From assembly GCA_965194375.1 (NCBI GenBank), contig CBDAEL010000002.1: a stretch of 64,000 nt of DNA, one strand, 5' to 3'. The DNA comes from Tabrizicola_A aquatica. GTDB taxonomy: Bacteria > Pseudomonadota > Alphaproteobacteria > Rhodobacterales > Rhodobacteraceae. The notes beneath the pieces were generated by a model. It did no database searches. It had not been told where the DNA came from and saw only the letters and a list, made by a program, of their open reading frames with translations. Made by a program: the position numbers and the translations under genes. Shown one piece after another: positions 34,145 to 43,498 of the stretch (positions are counted from its first letter, which is position 1; every line of letters begins with the position of its first letter).

Positions 34145-35920
34145 ATGGCCGAGGCAGTCGAAGAGCGGGCAAAGTCGAAACGGGTGGGGGCGCTGACCGC
34201 GCTGTGGCCTTTCGTGCGGCCCTATCGGTCGCTGGTGGTGCTGGCTTCGGTGGCGCTGTTCCTCACCTCGACCGTCAGTCTGGTCTTGCCCATGGCGGTG
34301 CGCCGGGTGGTGGACAGCTTTGGCGCCGGCGACATGACGCTTTTGGACACCTATTTCGGAGCCTTCTTGCTGATCGCCGCGCTTTTGGCGCTGGGCACCG
34401 GGGTGCGGTATTACTTTGTCACCCGGCTGGGTGAGCGCGTGGTGGCCGATATCCGCCGCGCGGTCTTTGACAAGGTGCTGGGCATGAGCCCAGCCTGGTT
34501 TGAGCGCATCATGACCGGCGAGATTGTGTCGCGCATCACCACGGATACCACGTTGATCCTGTCGGTGATCGGGTCCTCCGTCTCGGTCGCTTTGCGCAAT
34601 GTGCTGACGCTGGTCGGGGGGATGGCGCTTTTGGCGCTGACCTCGGCCAAGCTGGCGGGCTATGTGCTGTTGCTGGTGCCGGTGATCGTGGTGCCGATCA
34701 TTGTGCTGGGGCGGCGGTTGCGGCGGCTTTCCCGTGAAAATCAGGATTGGATCGCCAATTCCTCGGGCAAGGCGACCGAGGCTTTGGGCGCGGTGCAGAC
34801 GGTGCAAAGTTTCACCCATGAGGCGGGCACCAAGGCCGAGTTTGGCGAGGTGACCGAGCAATCCTTCCTGTCGGCCAAAGAGCGGATCGCGACGCGGGCG
34901 CTGCTGACGGTGATCGTGATCTTTCTAGTCTTTGCCGGGGTGGTTGGCGTTTTGTGGCTGGGCGCGCGGGATGTGCGCAATGGGGTGATGACGGCGGGCG
35001 AATTGGTGCAGTTCGTGATCTATGCCGTTTTGGTGGCCGGTGCCGTGGGGTCCTTGTCGGAAATCTGGGGCGAATTGCAGCGGGCCGCAGGCGCAACCGA
35101 GCGTTTGGTCGAGATCATTCAGGCCGAAGATCCGGTGAATGACCCGGCCGAGCCCAAGGTGCTGGCGCAGCCCGTGCAGGGCGCGATTGCGCTGGAGGAT
35201 GTGGTGTTCCACTACCCCTCGCGCCCGGATTATCGCGCGTTGAACGGGATCAGCCTGACGGTGGCCCCCGGCGAGACGGTGGCTTTGGTCGGCCCATCGG
35301 GGGCGGGAAAATCGACGGTTTTGCAGCTGTTGATGCGGTTTTATGACCCGCAATCGGGGGTGATCCGGCTGGATGGCGTGCCCTTGGCCGACCTGCTCCG
35401 CGAGGATTTCCGCGCCCATATGGCGCTGGTGCCGCAAGATCCGGTGATCTTTGCTGCCTCTGCCATGGACAATATCCGCTTTGGCCGACCCGGTGCGACC
35501 GATGCCGAAGTGCGCGAGGCGGCACAAGCCGCAGCCGCGCATGAGTTCATCGCCGCCCTGCCGCAGGGCTATGACACCTGGCTGGGTGAGCGGGGCGTGA
35601 TGCTGTCCGGCGGGCAAAAGCAGCGCATTGCGATTGCGCGGGCGATCCTGCGCGATGCGAAGGTACTTTTGTTGGACGAGGCGACCAGTGCGCTTGACGC
35701 CGAAAGCGAGCGCGCGGTGCAAGAGGCGGTGGACCGCCTGTCGCAAGGCCGCACGGTTCTGGTGGTGGCGCATCGCCTTGCCACGGTGAAAAAGGCCGAC
35801 CGGATCGTGGTCTTTGACGAGGGCCGCGTCGTGGCCACGGGCCGCCATGATGATCTGGTGGCCGAGGGCGGGCTTTATGCGCGGTTGGCCAAGCTGCAAT
35901 TCACCGACGGGGCGGCCTGA
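34145..35920 (+). CDS. ABC transporter, fused membrane and ATPase domains (MsbA/LmrA type)
   Basis: A 591-residue half-transporter exporter. Six membrane helices in about 25-320, then an ATPase with Walker A GPSGAGKST (about 384-392), Q loop ALVPQDPVIFAASAMDN, signature LSGGQKQR (about 487) and Walker B LLLDEATSALDAES, and the H-loop VVAHRLATV. It likely works as a homodimer and exports a lipid or hydrophobic compound. ATG 34145 gives a short soluble N-terminus; the frame extends upstream without a convincing start. Confidence 0.9.
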   Translation: MAEAVEERAKSKRVGALTALWPFVRPYRSLVVLASVALFLTSTVSLVLPMAVRRVVDSFGAGDMTLLDTYFGAFLLIAALLALGTGVRYYFVTRLGERVVADIRRAVFDKVLGMSPAWFERIMTGEIVSRITTDTTLILSVIGSSVSVALRNVLTLVGGMALLALTSAKLAGYVLLLVPVIVVPIIVLGRRLRRLSRENQDWIANSSGKATEALGAVQTVQSFTHEAGTKAEFGEVTEQSFLSAKERIATRALLTVIVIFLVFAGVVGVLWLGARDVRNGVMTAGELVQFVIYAVLVAGAVGSLSEIWGELQRAAGATERLVEIIQAEDPVNDPAEPKVLAQPVQGAIALEDVVFHYPSRPDYRALNGISLTVAPGETVALVGPSGAGKSTVLQLLMRFYDPQSGVIRLDGVPLADLLREDFRAHMALVPQDPVIFAASAMDNIRFGRPGATDAEVREAAQAAAAHEFIAALPQGYDTWLGERGVMLSGGQKQRIAIARAILRDAKVLLLDEATSALDAESERAVQEAVDRLSQGRTVLVVAHRLATVKKADRIVVFDEGRVVATGRHDDLVAEGGLYARLAKLQFTDGAA

Positions 35921-36028
35921 CGCCACGGCACGACCTTCTGCTTTTCCTTGGCAAATGCCGCAATCCCCCGCAGAGTTGTCCTCGGGGAACAGGTCCGCAC
36001 TGTGTTGCGGGCTCGGGGGGACAAAATC

Positions 36029-37921
36029 ATGGGATCATTTGCATCGCGGGCCGATTTAAAGGCGATTGAGGCCGAGGCAGCGTGGGAGGATCGTGATCTG
36101 CCACGGTCGATGTATGCCTTTCTAAGCCGCACCAAAGACGCGCATGGTGCAAGACCAGCACTGTCCTATCAGCTGCTGTCAACGCCGGGGTCAAAGTCGG
36201 AAACCCTGACATGGGCCGATCTGCATGGCCGCGTCACGCAGGCGGCCAATCTCTTCCGCAGCCTTGGTGTCGGTGAGGATGACGTGGTCGCCTATGTCAT
36301 GCCCAACACGGTCGAGACGGCGGTCACGCTTTTGGGCGGGTCGGTGGCGGGGAAGGTGAACCCGATCAACCCGCTTTTGGAGGCCGAGCAGATCTCAGCC
36401 ATCCTGCGCGAGACCAAGGCCAAGGTGGTGGTCACGGTGCGGGCGTTCCCGAAAACCGATCTGGCGCAGAAGGTGGCCGAGGCGGTGAAACATGCGCCGT
36501 CCGTCAAGACGGTGCTGGAGGTGGATCTCTTGCGCTATCTCGGGGGCGTCAAGCGGCTGATCGTGCCGCTGATCCGGCCGAAAAACCCCGTCAGCCACAC
36601 CGCGAATGTCAAAGATTTCAACGTGGAATATGCCCGCCAACCGGCAGATCGGCTGACCTTCAAGGATGGCACGACCGACCGGGTGGCGGCCTTGTTCCAC
36701 ACCGGCGGCACCACGGGCATGCCGAAGGTGGCCCAGCACAAGGTGTCGGGCATGATCTACAACGGCTGGCTTGGGGCGCAATTGTTGTTCCGGCCCAATG
36801 ATATCGTGATCTGCCCCTTGCCGCTGTTTCACGTCTTTGCCGCCTATCCGATCTTGATGTCGATGATCGCATCGGGCGCGCATGTGGTGTTCCCCACCCC
36901 GCAGGGCTATCGCGGCGAAGGGGTGTTCGACAATTTCTGGAAGCTCGTCGCGCATTGGAAGGTGACCTATATGGTCACCGTGCCGACCGCGCTGTCGGCG
37001 CTGATGCAGCGCCCTGTTGATGCCGATATCACCGCGCTGCGCGGGGCGTTTTCGGGATCGGCCCCCTTGCCGATTGAGCTGTTCAACCGCTTTGAAAAGG
37101 CCACCGGCGTGCAGATCGTGGAAGGCTATGGGCTGACCGAATGCACCTGTCTTGTGTCGATCAACCCGCCGGAGGGCAACAAGAAGATCGGATCGGTCGG
37201 GCTGCCGTTCCCCTATTGTGAGGTGAAGATTCTGGCGTCGGATGGCGCCGGGGGCCTGCGCGATTGCGCGGTGGATGAGATCGGCGAGATTTGCGTCTCG
37301 AACCCGGGCGTCTTTGCCGGCAACACCTATACCGAAGCCGCCAAGAACCGCGATCTCTATGCGGGCGAGAAGTATCTGCGCACCGGCGATCTGGGGCGGT
37401 TGGACGGCGATGGTTATCTTTACATCACTGGCCGGGCCAAGGATCTGATTATCCGAGGCGGGCATAACATTGACCCGGCCATCATCGAAGAGGCGCTGAT
37501 GGGCCATGAGGCGGTGGCCTTTGTTGGCGCGATTGGCCAGCCCGATGCCCATGCGGGGGAATTGCCCTGCGCCTATGTCGAGGTGGTCAAGGGGGCGACG
37601 GTGACCGAGGCCGAGTTGATGGCCTATGCCGCCAAGCACATCCACGAGCGCGCGGCTTTGCCCAAGCATATCGAGATCTTGGCCGAATTGCCGAAAACCG
37701 CTGTGGGGAAGGTGTTCAAGCCCGACCTGCGGCGGCGGGCGATTGTGCGGGTCTATGACGCGGCCTTGGCCGAGGCGGGGTTGGCCGCCCGTGTGGCCGA
37801 AGTGGCCGAGGACAAGAAACGCGGGCTGGTGGCGCGGATTGCCACCACCGGGACGGTTGACGATGCGGCGCTGGCGGCTTTGCTCGGCCAGTACCCGCCG
37901 GCTTGGGAGCGGATGGGGTAA
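36029..37921 (+). CDS. acyl-CoA synthetase (adenylate-forming)
   Basis: A 630-residue adenylate-forming ligase. AMP-binding motif FHTGGTTGMPKV at about 222-233, EGYGLTECT, the YLRTGDLGRLDGDGYLYITGR hinge, and catalytic Lys in PKTAVGKVFKP. It is longer than classic FadD because of an N-terminal region and an insertion around 170-205 (YLGGVKRLIVPLIRPKNP) and a C-terminal tail of about 50 residues. The substrate may be a medium- or long-chain acid. ATG 36029 lies after GGGGGG; a longer reading frame starts at 35948. It follows the ABC gene by 108 bases on the same strand. Confidence 0.85.
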   Translation: MGSFASRADLKAIEAEAAWEDRDLPRSMYAFLSRTKDAHGARPALSYQLLSTPGSKSETLTWADLHGRVTQAANLFRSLGVGEDDVVAYVMPNTVETAVTLLGGSVAGKVNPINPLLEAEQISAILRETKAKVVVTVRAFPKTDLAQKVAEAVKHAPSVKTVLEVDLLRYLGGVKRLIVPLIRPKNPVSHTANVKDFNVEYARQPADRLTFKDGTTDRVAALFHTGGTTGMPKVAQHKVSGMIYNGWLGAQLLFRPNDIVICPLPLFHVFAAYPILMSMIASGAHVVFPTPQGYRGEGVFDNFWKLVAHWKVTYMVTVPTALSALMQRPVDADITALRGAFSGSAPLPIELFNRFEKATGVQIVEGYGLTECTCLVSINPPEGNKKIGSVGLPFPYCEVKILASDGAGGLRDCAVDEIGEICVSNPGVFAGNTYTEAAKNRDLYAGEKYLRTGDLGRLDGDGYLYITGRAKDLIIRGGHNIDPAIIEEALMGHEAVAFVGAIGQPDAHAGELPCAYVEVVKGATVTEAELMAYAAKHIHERAALPKHIEILAELPKTAVGKVFKPDLRRRAIVRVYDAALAEAGLAARVAEVAEDKKRGLVARIATTGTVDDAALAALLGQYPPAWERMG

Positions 37922-38037
37922 GCCAGCCGAAAGGCAGAGAATTTTGCGGCACGGCCACAGAGGCCGTGTCGTTTTTCTTTGCAGTGTCTTTCCTCAGCCG
38001 CCATTCTGGGGCCAAGATCACGACGAGGATTCCCAAG

Positions 38038-38565
38038 ATGTCGAAACGCGCGCGGGCTGCGTCCCTTGCCCTATGGTGCCTTGCGCCGCAGTCCGCCTTG
38101 GCCGAGTCGACGGCGGAAATCCTGTTCCAACACAAACACTGGGAAGTTGAGATCGTTGCCTTCGACGATGGCACCTTTGCCTGTCTGGCCGAGGTGGATG
38201 CGCAGTCTGACAGCTTTACCATTTGGCTTTATGCCGACTATGAGGTGTCGCTGCAGTTCTTTTCCACCTCATGGGAGTTTGGCGAGGGCGATACGGCAGA
38301 TTTGCAGGTGCAGATTGGCAGCCGCGAGCCGTGGAGCCTGACCGCGGCGGACCTTTACCAGAATTCCATTCTGTTCACCTTGCCGGAAGGCGATCCGGCG
38401 ATCCGGTTCCTGACCGAGGTTTCGCAGGGCAGCCGACTTTACCTTGGCACCGCAGCGGGTGAGCCGGTGATGAACTATTCCCTCGCCGGGTCCAGTGCGT
38501 CGATGGCGGCGCTGGGCGAATGCGGCGAAACGCTGCGGCAGACAGACCGCAACCCGTTTGACTGA
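38038..38565 (+). CDS. secreted protein of unknown function
   Basis: A 175-residue protein with a signal peptide ending at SALA-ES (about residue 22). The mature part is beta-rich and acidic and ends with NYSLAGSSASMAALGECGETL, a C-terminal pattern seen in several Rhodobacteraceae periplasmic proteins of the invasion-associated-B (IalB)-like sort. One or two cysteines (near FACLAE and GECGE) could pair. Function unknown. It converges on dtd with only 10 bases between the stops. Confidence 0.72.
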   Translation: MSKRARAASLALWCLAPQSALAESTAEILFQHKHWEVEIVAFDDGTFACLAEVDAQSDSFTIWLYADYEVSLQFFSTSWEFGEGDTADLQVQIGSREPWSLTAADLYQNSILFTLPEGDPAIRFLTEVSQGSRLYLGTAAGEPVMNYSLAGSSASMAALGECGETLRQTDRNPFD

Positions 38566-38575
38566 TCGCGTGGGC

Positions 38576-39019
38576 TTACAAGCTGTCGGTGTCCAGCCAG
38601 ATCGTCACCGGCCCTTGGTTGACCAGTGACACATCCATATCGGCCCCAAAGATGCCGTTTTGCACCGCGATGCCTTCGGCGGCGATGCGGGTGGTGAAGT
38701 GGTCATAGAGCCGCTTGCCCTCATCGGGGCTGGCGGCGGGGCTAAAGCCGGGGCGGTTGCCGCGCAAGTCGGCGGCAAGGGTGAACTGGCTGACGATCAG
38801 CGCGGCATTGCCCGCATCCTTGACCGAGAGGTTCATCTTCCCCTGATCGTCTTTGAAAATCCGCAGCTTGGCGATCTTGGCGGCCAGTTTATCGGCCTGC
38901 GCCTCGGTGTCGCCCTGCATGGCGCAGACCAATATCATCAGGCCGGGGCCAATCTCGCCCACGGTGGTGCCATCGACCGACACGGAAGCGCGGGTGACAC
39001 GTTGCAGGACAGCTCTCAA
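38576..39019 (-). CDS. dtd: D-aminoacyl-tRNA deacylase
   Basis: A 147-residue proofreading enzyme that removes D-amino acids from tRNA. Family motifs are present: MRAVLQRVTRASVSVDG start, active-site SQFTLAADLRGNRP and the cross-subunit Gly-Pro motif as NQGPVTIW. Length is normal. Its ATG overlaps the stop of the sugar-kinase gene by 4 bases (ATGA), so the two are co-translated. Confidence 0.95.
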   Translation of the reverse strand: MRAVLQRVTRASVSVDGTTVGEIGPGLMILVCAMQGDTEAQADKLAAKIAKLRIFKDDQGKMNLSVKDAGNAALIVSQFTLAADLRGNRPGFSPAASPDEGKRLYDHFTTRIAAEGIAVQNGIFGADMDVSLVNQGPVTIWLDTDSL

Positions 39020-39939
39020 AGCTCATGCCTCCAAGGTGGGTTGGCCCCGGCGCGTGACACGGTCACAGCGGCGGCGCGGGTGCCAAGGGAAAGGGCTGCG
39101 TCCAGTTCAGCGTCGGTCAGGGCGGCAAGGCGGGCTTTGGTCAAAGCGCCCGCCTCGTGAAGCGCTGTCAGCGCGCCTGCGTTGAAGGTATCCCCCGCGC
39201 CGACGGTGTCCGCCACGGTTACCTTTTGCGCGGCGACAAAGCGGTTTTGGCGGGCGGTGATGGCCCGGGCCCCTGCGGCCCCTTCGGTGATGAACACGAC
39301 CTTCGGCCCCTTGGACAGGATCTCGCGCGCCAGCGCCTCAACCTCGCCCGCGCCCATCAGCCAGTGCAGGTCTTCATCCGACAGCTTCACGATATCGGCC
39401 CGCGCAATCATGCCTTCGATCCGCGCGCGGTAGAGGCCTTCCTTCCCGGCAATGAAGCCGGGGCGGATGTTGGGGTCGATCATCGTCACCCGGGTCGCAG
39501 ATTCACGGGCCTGCAGCGCGGCATAGGTGCTGGCGGCGGGGTCGTTGACTAAGGAAATTCCGCCGAAAAACAGCGTGCTCACCTCGGCAGGCAGGTCCGG
39601 CAAATCCGCCTCGGTCAGCATCAGCCCGGCGGTGTTCTCATCGTAAAACGCATAGGTCGCCTGACCGTCCACCAGTTTGACAAAGGCCACGGTCGTCGGG
39701 CGGTTTGACCGCGCGAGATGGCGCGTGTCGACCTTGGAGGCGGTGAGCGTCTCGGCCAGAATCTCACCCAGCATGTCGGTCGAGATGCCCGAGAAAAACG
39801 CTGACGGCGCGCCAAGTCGCCCCAGCGCAATGGCGGTGTTGAACACCGCCCCGCCGGCATAGGGGGCAAAGGCCGCCTCGCCGCTGGTGGCGGTGCGTGG
39901 CAGCATGTCGATCAGGGCTTCGCCGCAGCTGAGAATCAT
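39016..39939 (-). CDS. PfkB-family sugar kinase (fructokinase-like)
   Basis: A 307-residue ribokinase-family enzyme: ILSCGEALIDMLPR start, GGAVFNTAIALGRLG substrate block, and the PfkB signature with catalytic Asp in DTVGAGDTFNAGAL. The SCGEALIDM-type N-terminus fits fructokinase. ATG 39939 is chosen with GGGGGACGG just upstream; a longer in-frame version adds ten residues. It is coupled to dtd. No sugar transporter is adjacent. Confidence 0.88.
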   Translation of the reverse strand: MILSCGEALIDMLPRTATSGEAAFAPYAGGAVFNTAIALGRLGAPSAFFSGISTDMLGEILAETLTASKVDTRHLARSNRPTTVAFVKLVDGQATYAFYDENTAGLMLTEADLPDLPAEVSTLFFGGISLVNDPAASTYAALQARESATRVTMIDPNIRPGFIAGKEGLYRARIEGMIARADIVKLSDEDLHWLMGAGEVEALAREILSKGPKVVFITEGAAGARAITARQNRFVAAQKVTVADTVGAGDTFNAGALTALHEAGALTKARLAALTDAELDAALSLGTRAAAVTVSRAGANPPWRHEL

Positions 39940-39999
39940 GTCCGTCCCCCGTGGATGCGGTGGCACCATAGCGGAACTGGCAATGTTAGCGCAAACATA

Positions 40000-40959
40000 T
40001 CAGGTGAACCACGGCGCAAGGTTGGCCCGCACCCGCGCCAAAGGCGTCTCGCCGGTCAGGTCCGGCACAAAGGTCTCGCCGGTGATCTGCTCGTATGCGT
40101 CGATATAGACGCGCGAGGTTTTCTCAATCATCTCGGCCGGAATCTCGGGGATCGGGTCCTTGTAAGGGTCGCAGCGCGCGCCGACCCAAGACCGGATCAC
40201 GTCCTTGTCGAAGGAGGGCGGGCGGGTGCCACCCTCAAACGCCGCTTGATAGCCCGAGGCGATCCAATAGCGGCTGCTGTCGGGGGTGTGGATTTCGTCT
40301 GCGATTAGAATATTGCCCGCCGCGTCGGTGCCGAATTCGTATTTGGTATCGACCAAGATCAACCCCCGTTCAGCCGCCATTTTCTGGCCGCGCGCAAAAA
40401 GCGCCAGCGCCTTGGCCGAGACTTCCTCCCATTGGGCGGCGGTCAACAGACCCTGCGAGACGATCTCGGCGGCGGTCAGCGGTTCATCATGGCCGCCGTC
40501 AAAGGCTTTTGACGTCGGGGTGATGATGGCGGCGGGCAGCACCTGATTGTCGCGCAAACCATCGGGCAGCGTGTGGCCATACATGGTCCGCACCCCGGCC
40601 TTGTATTGCGTGAGGACCGAAGTGGAGGTCGTGCCCGCCAGATAACCGCGCACCACAACTTCGACGGGCAGGATGGTGACATGCTTGCCCATCACCACAT
40701 TGGGGTCGGGGTAGGCGAGCACATGGTTGGGGCAGAGGTCAGCGGTGCGGTCAAACCACCAGCGGGCGAGTTGGGTCAGCACTTGGCCCTTGTAAGGAAT
40801 GGCCGCAAGGATCCGGTCAAAGGCGCTGATCCGGTCGGACGAAATCAGGATGCGCCGCGCCGGTTCGGTGGCGGTGGCCGGAAGGTCATAGCAATCGCGC
40901 ACCTTGCCGAAATAGGGGTTCGGCAATTCGGGAATGCGGGCGTGGTCAAGAACGCGCAT
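40000..40959 (-). CDS. purC: phosphoribosylaminoimidazole-succinocarboxamide synthase
   Basis: SAICAR synthase of purine synthesis, 319 residues, of the longer type with an extended C-terminus. It has GKVRDCY near the N-terminus, SSDRISAFD, the VEVVVRGYLAGT block and the signature LILVDTKYEFG...ADEIHTPDSSRYW. ATG 40959 is preceded by GGAGG. It is read as a stand-alone gene between the sugar kinase and the zinc-ribbon gene. Confidence 0.95.
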   Translation of the reverse strand: MRVLDHARIPELPNPYFGKVRDCYDLPATATEPARRILISSDRISAFDRILAAIPYKGQVLTQLARWWFDRTADLCPNHVLAYPDPNVVMGKHVTILPVEVVVRGYLAGTTSTSVLTQYKAGVRTMYGHTLPDGLRDNQVLPAAIITPTSKAFDGGHDEPLTAAEIVSQGLLTAAQWEEVSAKALALFARGQKMAAERGLILVDTKYEFGTDAAGNILIADEIHTPDSSRYWIASGYQAAFEGGTRPPSFDKDVIRSWVGARCDPYKDPIPEIPAEMIEKTSRVYIDAYEQITGETFVPDLTGETPLARVRANLAPWFT

Positions 40960-41113
40960 CAAAGCCTCCGGACAGGGATGGCGCGGCTATCGCGCGGGGG
41001 GGCGGCGATGTCAACCGCCCAGCCCAATCCGCCTGCTCGTCGTCGCCTGCGGCGCTCCTCGCGAAGAGCGCGCGGCACGCGCGACGATGAGCGCAGGTTT
41101 GATGCGCGGGCCG

Positions 41114-42274
41114 TCAGTTCAGCCAATCGGGCAGGTCGGCGGGGTTGATGCCAAAGGCGGCGGGGTCAGACAGCACCAGCGCCACCCCGGCGACCACCAC
41201 CACGGCCAAGACCGCAAAGCCGATCTTCCACCAGCTGTAGGGGCGTTCACCCTGCACCTCTCCGGTCTGGCCATTGACGACGAAGCGATAGCTTTTGCCG
41301 TTGTATTTGTAGGCGGCGGTCCAGATCGGCAGCAGGATGTGCTTGAACGTTTCATCGCTGTGGCGGGTGTCGATGCCGCTGATCTGTTGCTCATCGCCAC
41401 CGATGTCGCGGCGCACATCGCCTTCGATCACCCGGGCCATCCGCGCGCGGGCGCTCTGGTGGCCGTCGGCCAGCGCAATCGTGTAGCCTTCGGCCTGAAA
41501 TCCGGCGAGGAAATCGGGGGAATAGGGTTCGAGCTGCGTCAGATCCCAAGGGGTCAGATCATTGCCAAGCCGTTCGGGCAGGCTGGTCGAGGCCATGACC
41601 AACAGATCGTCAAACTCCCGGGCCACTTGGCCAGAGACGCGATGCCAGCGGGTGTGGCGCACCTGTTCTTGGCGCCGTTCGCTGCGGCCGTTGACGTTCA
41701 CCGTGACAGTGCGGGTTTCGTAGTAATACTCGCCCCGCTGGCCGGTATAGCGGCTGGCGGTGGCCGCATCGAAGGTCCAGAACGGCACATAGATCCCGGC
41801 CATGGCGCGGCCCTTGCGGGTGTAGTCCAACAGCCGGTTCGGCGCGAACCAGAGTGACCCAAGCCACCCCGTCAGCGCGTCACGCGCCTGACCTTCGGTT
41901 AGCGCAAAGGGCACCAGCGCCTGCGGCTTGATGTGGCGGCGCAGGCCGGTGTCCACCACGACAGGCGTGGCGCAGAAGGGGCATTCGGTGGCATGGCTCG
42001 CGCCCTGAAATTCGACCACAGCGGCGCAATTGGGGCAGGTGGTCGAGCGGACCTCTTCACTGATCTCCTCGGGCACGTCCTTGGCCAGCCCTCGCGCAAG
42101 AGGGATTTCGCCAAAGGCGCGGGCCTTTTGGCGCGGCGCTGCGGCGCTGATCGCTTGGGTGTGGCCGCAATGGTCGCAGACCAGCTGCGTCTGGCCCGGT
42201 TGAAAGCGCAGGTCAGCCCCGCATTGTTCGCAAGGATAGCGATGCGCCTCGGTGACGGAATTTGCGCCCGGCAT
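41114..42274 (-). CDS. double zinc-ribbon (TFIIB-type) membrane protein, YdjG-like
   Basis: A 386-residue protein. The N-terminus has two zinc ribbons, four Cys each (about 15, 18, 33, 36 and 79, 82, 97, 100). A domain of unknown function follows with YVPFWTFDAATASRYTGQRGEYYY, then a single membrane helix near the C-terminus (about 346-368) and a short tail. Databases often call such proteins primosomal-protein-N'-like, but I see no helicase features. It is 3 bases downstream of the SPFH-GYF gene; Bacillus YdjG (zinc-ribbon) and YdjI (SPFH) are paired in the same way as a membrane anchor of PspA. Confidence 0.85.
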   Translation of the reverse strand: MPGANSVTEAHRYPCEQCGADLRFQPGQTQLVCDHCGHTQAISAAAPRQKARAFGEIPLARGLAKDVPEEISEEVRSTTCPNCAAVVEFQGASHATECPFCATPVVVDTGLRRHIKPQALVPFALTEGQARDALTGWLGSLWFAPNRLLDYTRKGRAMAGIYVPFWTFDAATASRYTGQRGEYYYETRTVTVNVNGRSERRQEQVRHTRWHRVSGQVAREFDDLLVMASTSLPERLGNDLTPWDLTQLEPYSPDFLAGFQAEGYTIALADGHQSARARMARVIEGDVRRDIGGDEQQISGIDTRHSDETFKHILLPIWTAAYKYNGKSYRFVVNGQTGEVQGERPYSWWKIGFAVLAVVVVAGVALVLSDPAAFGINPADLPDWLN

Positions 42275-42277
42275 GGG

Positions 42278-43369
42278 TCAGCCTGCGGGCGGCGGCGGGG
42301 GAACTTGTGTGAACATCCGCGCCAAGTCGGTGTCGGCGGCGGCTTTCCAGCCGTCTTGCCCGGCGGTCCAGACATGCGAGGCGCGGGTGAGGCTGCCAGC
42401 CGCGGCCATGGCGGCCAGATCGGCCTCGGTGAAGGGGCCTTTGGTTTCGCCGTTCACCGCGACATGCCAGGCCTTTGCTGCAGGGGGGGGCGGCGGTGGG
42501 GCAGCGGCAGCGGCGGGGGCCGCGCCCCAAGGTCCGACCTGCTGCGCCATCGCGGCCCCCATGCCCGCCGCCATGCCCGCGCCCATCATGGCGCCCGCGC
42601 CTGAGGCCGGGTTCGCCATGCCTTCGGCGGCGTTGAACTGCATGTACTTGTTCAGATCACCCGCAATCCCGATCGAGGTGCGCTTGTCCAGCACCTTTTC
42701 CACCTCTTCGGGCAGGCTGATGTTTTCAATGTAAAACTCGGGGATCGACAGCCCGTATTCCGCGATCTTCGGCCCAATCGCCCCGGTAACAATGCGCCCC
42801 AGATCGGCGGTATTGGCGGCCATGTCCAGAACCGGGATGCCGGATTTGGCCAAGACCTGCGAGACCTCTTGCAAGATCACATTGCGGATCTGAAAGCTGA
42901 TTTCATCGGCGGTAAACTCACCATCGGTGCCGACGATCTCGGTCAGGAATTTGCCCGGATCAGAAACCCGCATCGAATAGGTGCCAAAGGCGCGCAGGCG
43001 CACGGGGCCAAATTCCGGGTCCCGCGCCATGATCGGATTCTTGGTGCCCCATTTGTTGTCATTGAACCGGGTGGTGTTGACGAAATAGACCTCAGACTTG
43101 AAGGGGCTGTCAAAGCCGTGGTCCCAATGCTGCAAGGTGGTCATCACCGGCATGTTGTTGGTTTCCAACATGTAAAGGCCGGGACCAAAGACATCGGCCA
43201 ACTGGCCTTCATGCACGAACACTGCCGCCTGGCCTTCGCGCACGGTCAGCTTGGCCCCGTATTTGATCGCTTGGCCCCGGCGCTCAAAGCGCCAAACCAT
43301 CGTGTCGCGCGTGTCATCCAACCAAGAGATGACGTCGATAAACTCACCTTTAAGGAAATCAAAAACCAT
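42278..43369 (-). CDS. SPFH-domain protein with C-terminal GYF_2 domain, YdjI-like
   Basis: A 363-residue protein. The SPFH/virion-core-like region covers about 20-240 (FEVMVWRFERRGQAIKYG-type start seen as DTMVWRFERRGQAIKYGAKL). An Ala/Gly/Met-rich low-complexity linker (about 245-300, with Pro run) leads to a GYF_2 domain at about 303-355 (AWHVAVNGETKGPFTEADL, and HVWTAGQDGWKAAAD). SPFH proteins form membrane microdomains; GYF_2 domains bind proline-rich partners. It probably forms a complex with the zinc-ribbon protein encoded 3 bases later. Confidence 0.87.
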   Translation of the reverse strand: MVFDFLKGEFIDVISWLDDTRDTMVWRFERRGQAIKYGAKLTVREGQAAVFVHEGQLADVFGPGLYMLETNNMPVMTTLQHWDHGFDSPFKSEVYFVNTTRFNDNKWGTKNPIMARDPEFGPVRLRAFGTYSMRVSDPGKFLTEIVGTDGEFTADEISFQIRNVILQEVSQVLAKSGIPVLDMAANTADLGRIVTGAIGPKIAEYGLSIPEFYIENISLPEEVEKVLDKRTSIGIAGDLNKYMQFNAAEGMANPASGAGAMMGAGMAAGMGAAMAQQVGPWGAAPAAAAAPPPPPPAAKAWHVAVNGETKGPFTEADLAAMAAAGSLTRASHVWTAGQDGWKAAADTDLARMFTQVPPPPPAG

Positions 43370-43467
43370 GGCGGCAGCCTTTCAATATCGGACGATCAGG
43401 GCGTCCTAAATGTGCATAGCATAGCGGTTGTGGCGGCGGTTTGAAGCCCTTTTGCCGGGGCGGGTTG

Positions 43468-43482
43468 GGGGGAAATTCCCCC
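43468..43482. terminator. hairpin between the DUF4241-like gene and SPFH gene
   Basis: GGGGGAA-A-TTCCCCC, 7 base-pair arms with one central base, just after the stop of the DUF4241-like gene on the minus strand. No U tract. It may separate the telA-side genes from the SPFH-zinc-ribbon pair, which would then use a promoter in 43370-43460. Confidence 0.4.
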
Positions 43483-43498
43483 GGTTTGCGCCCTTGGG

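Noticed and set aside
35948..36028. N-terminal extension of the acyl-CoA synthetase
   Set aside because: Extra 27 residues lack a ribosome site and family similarity; ATG 36029 follows a G-rich site.
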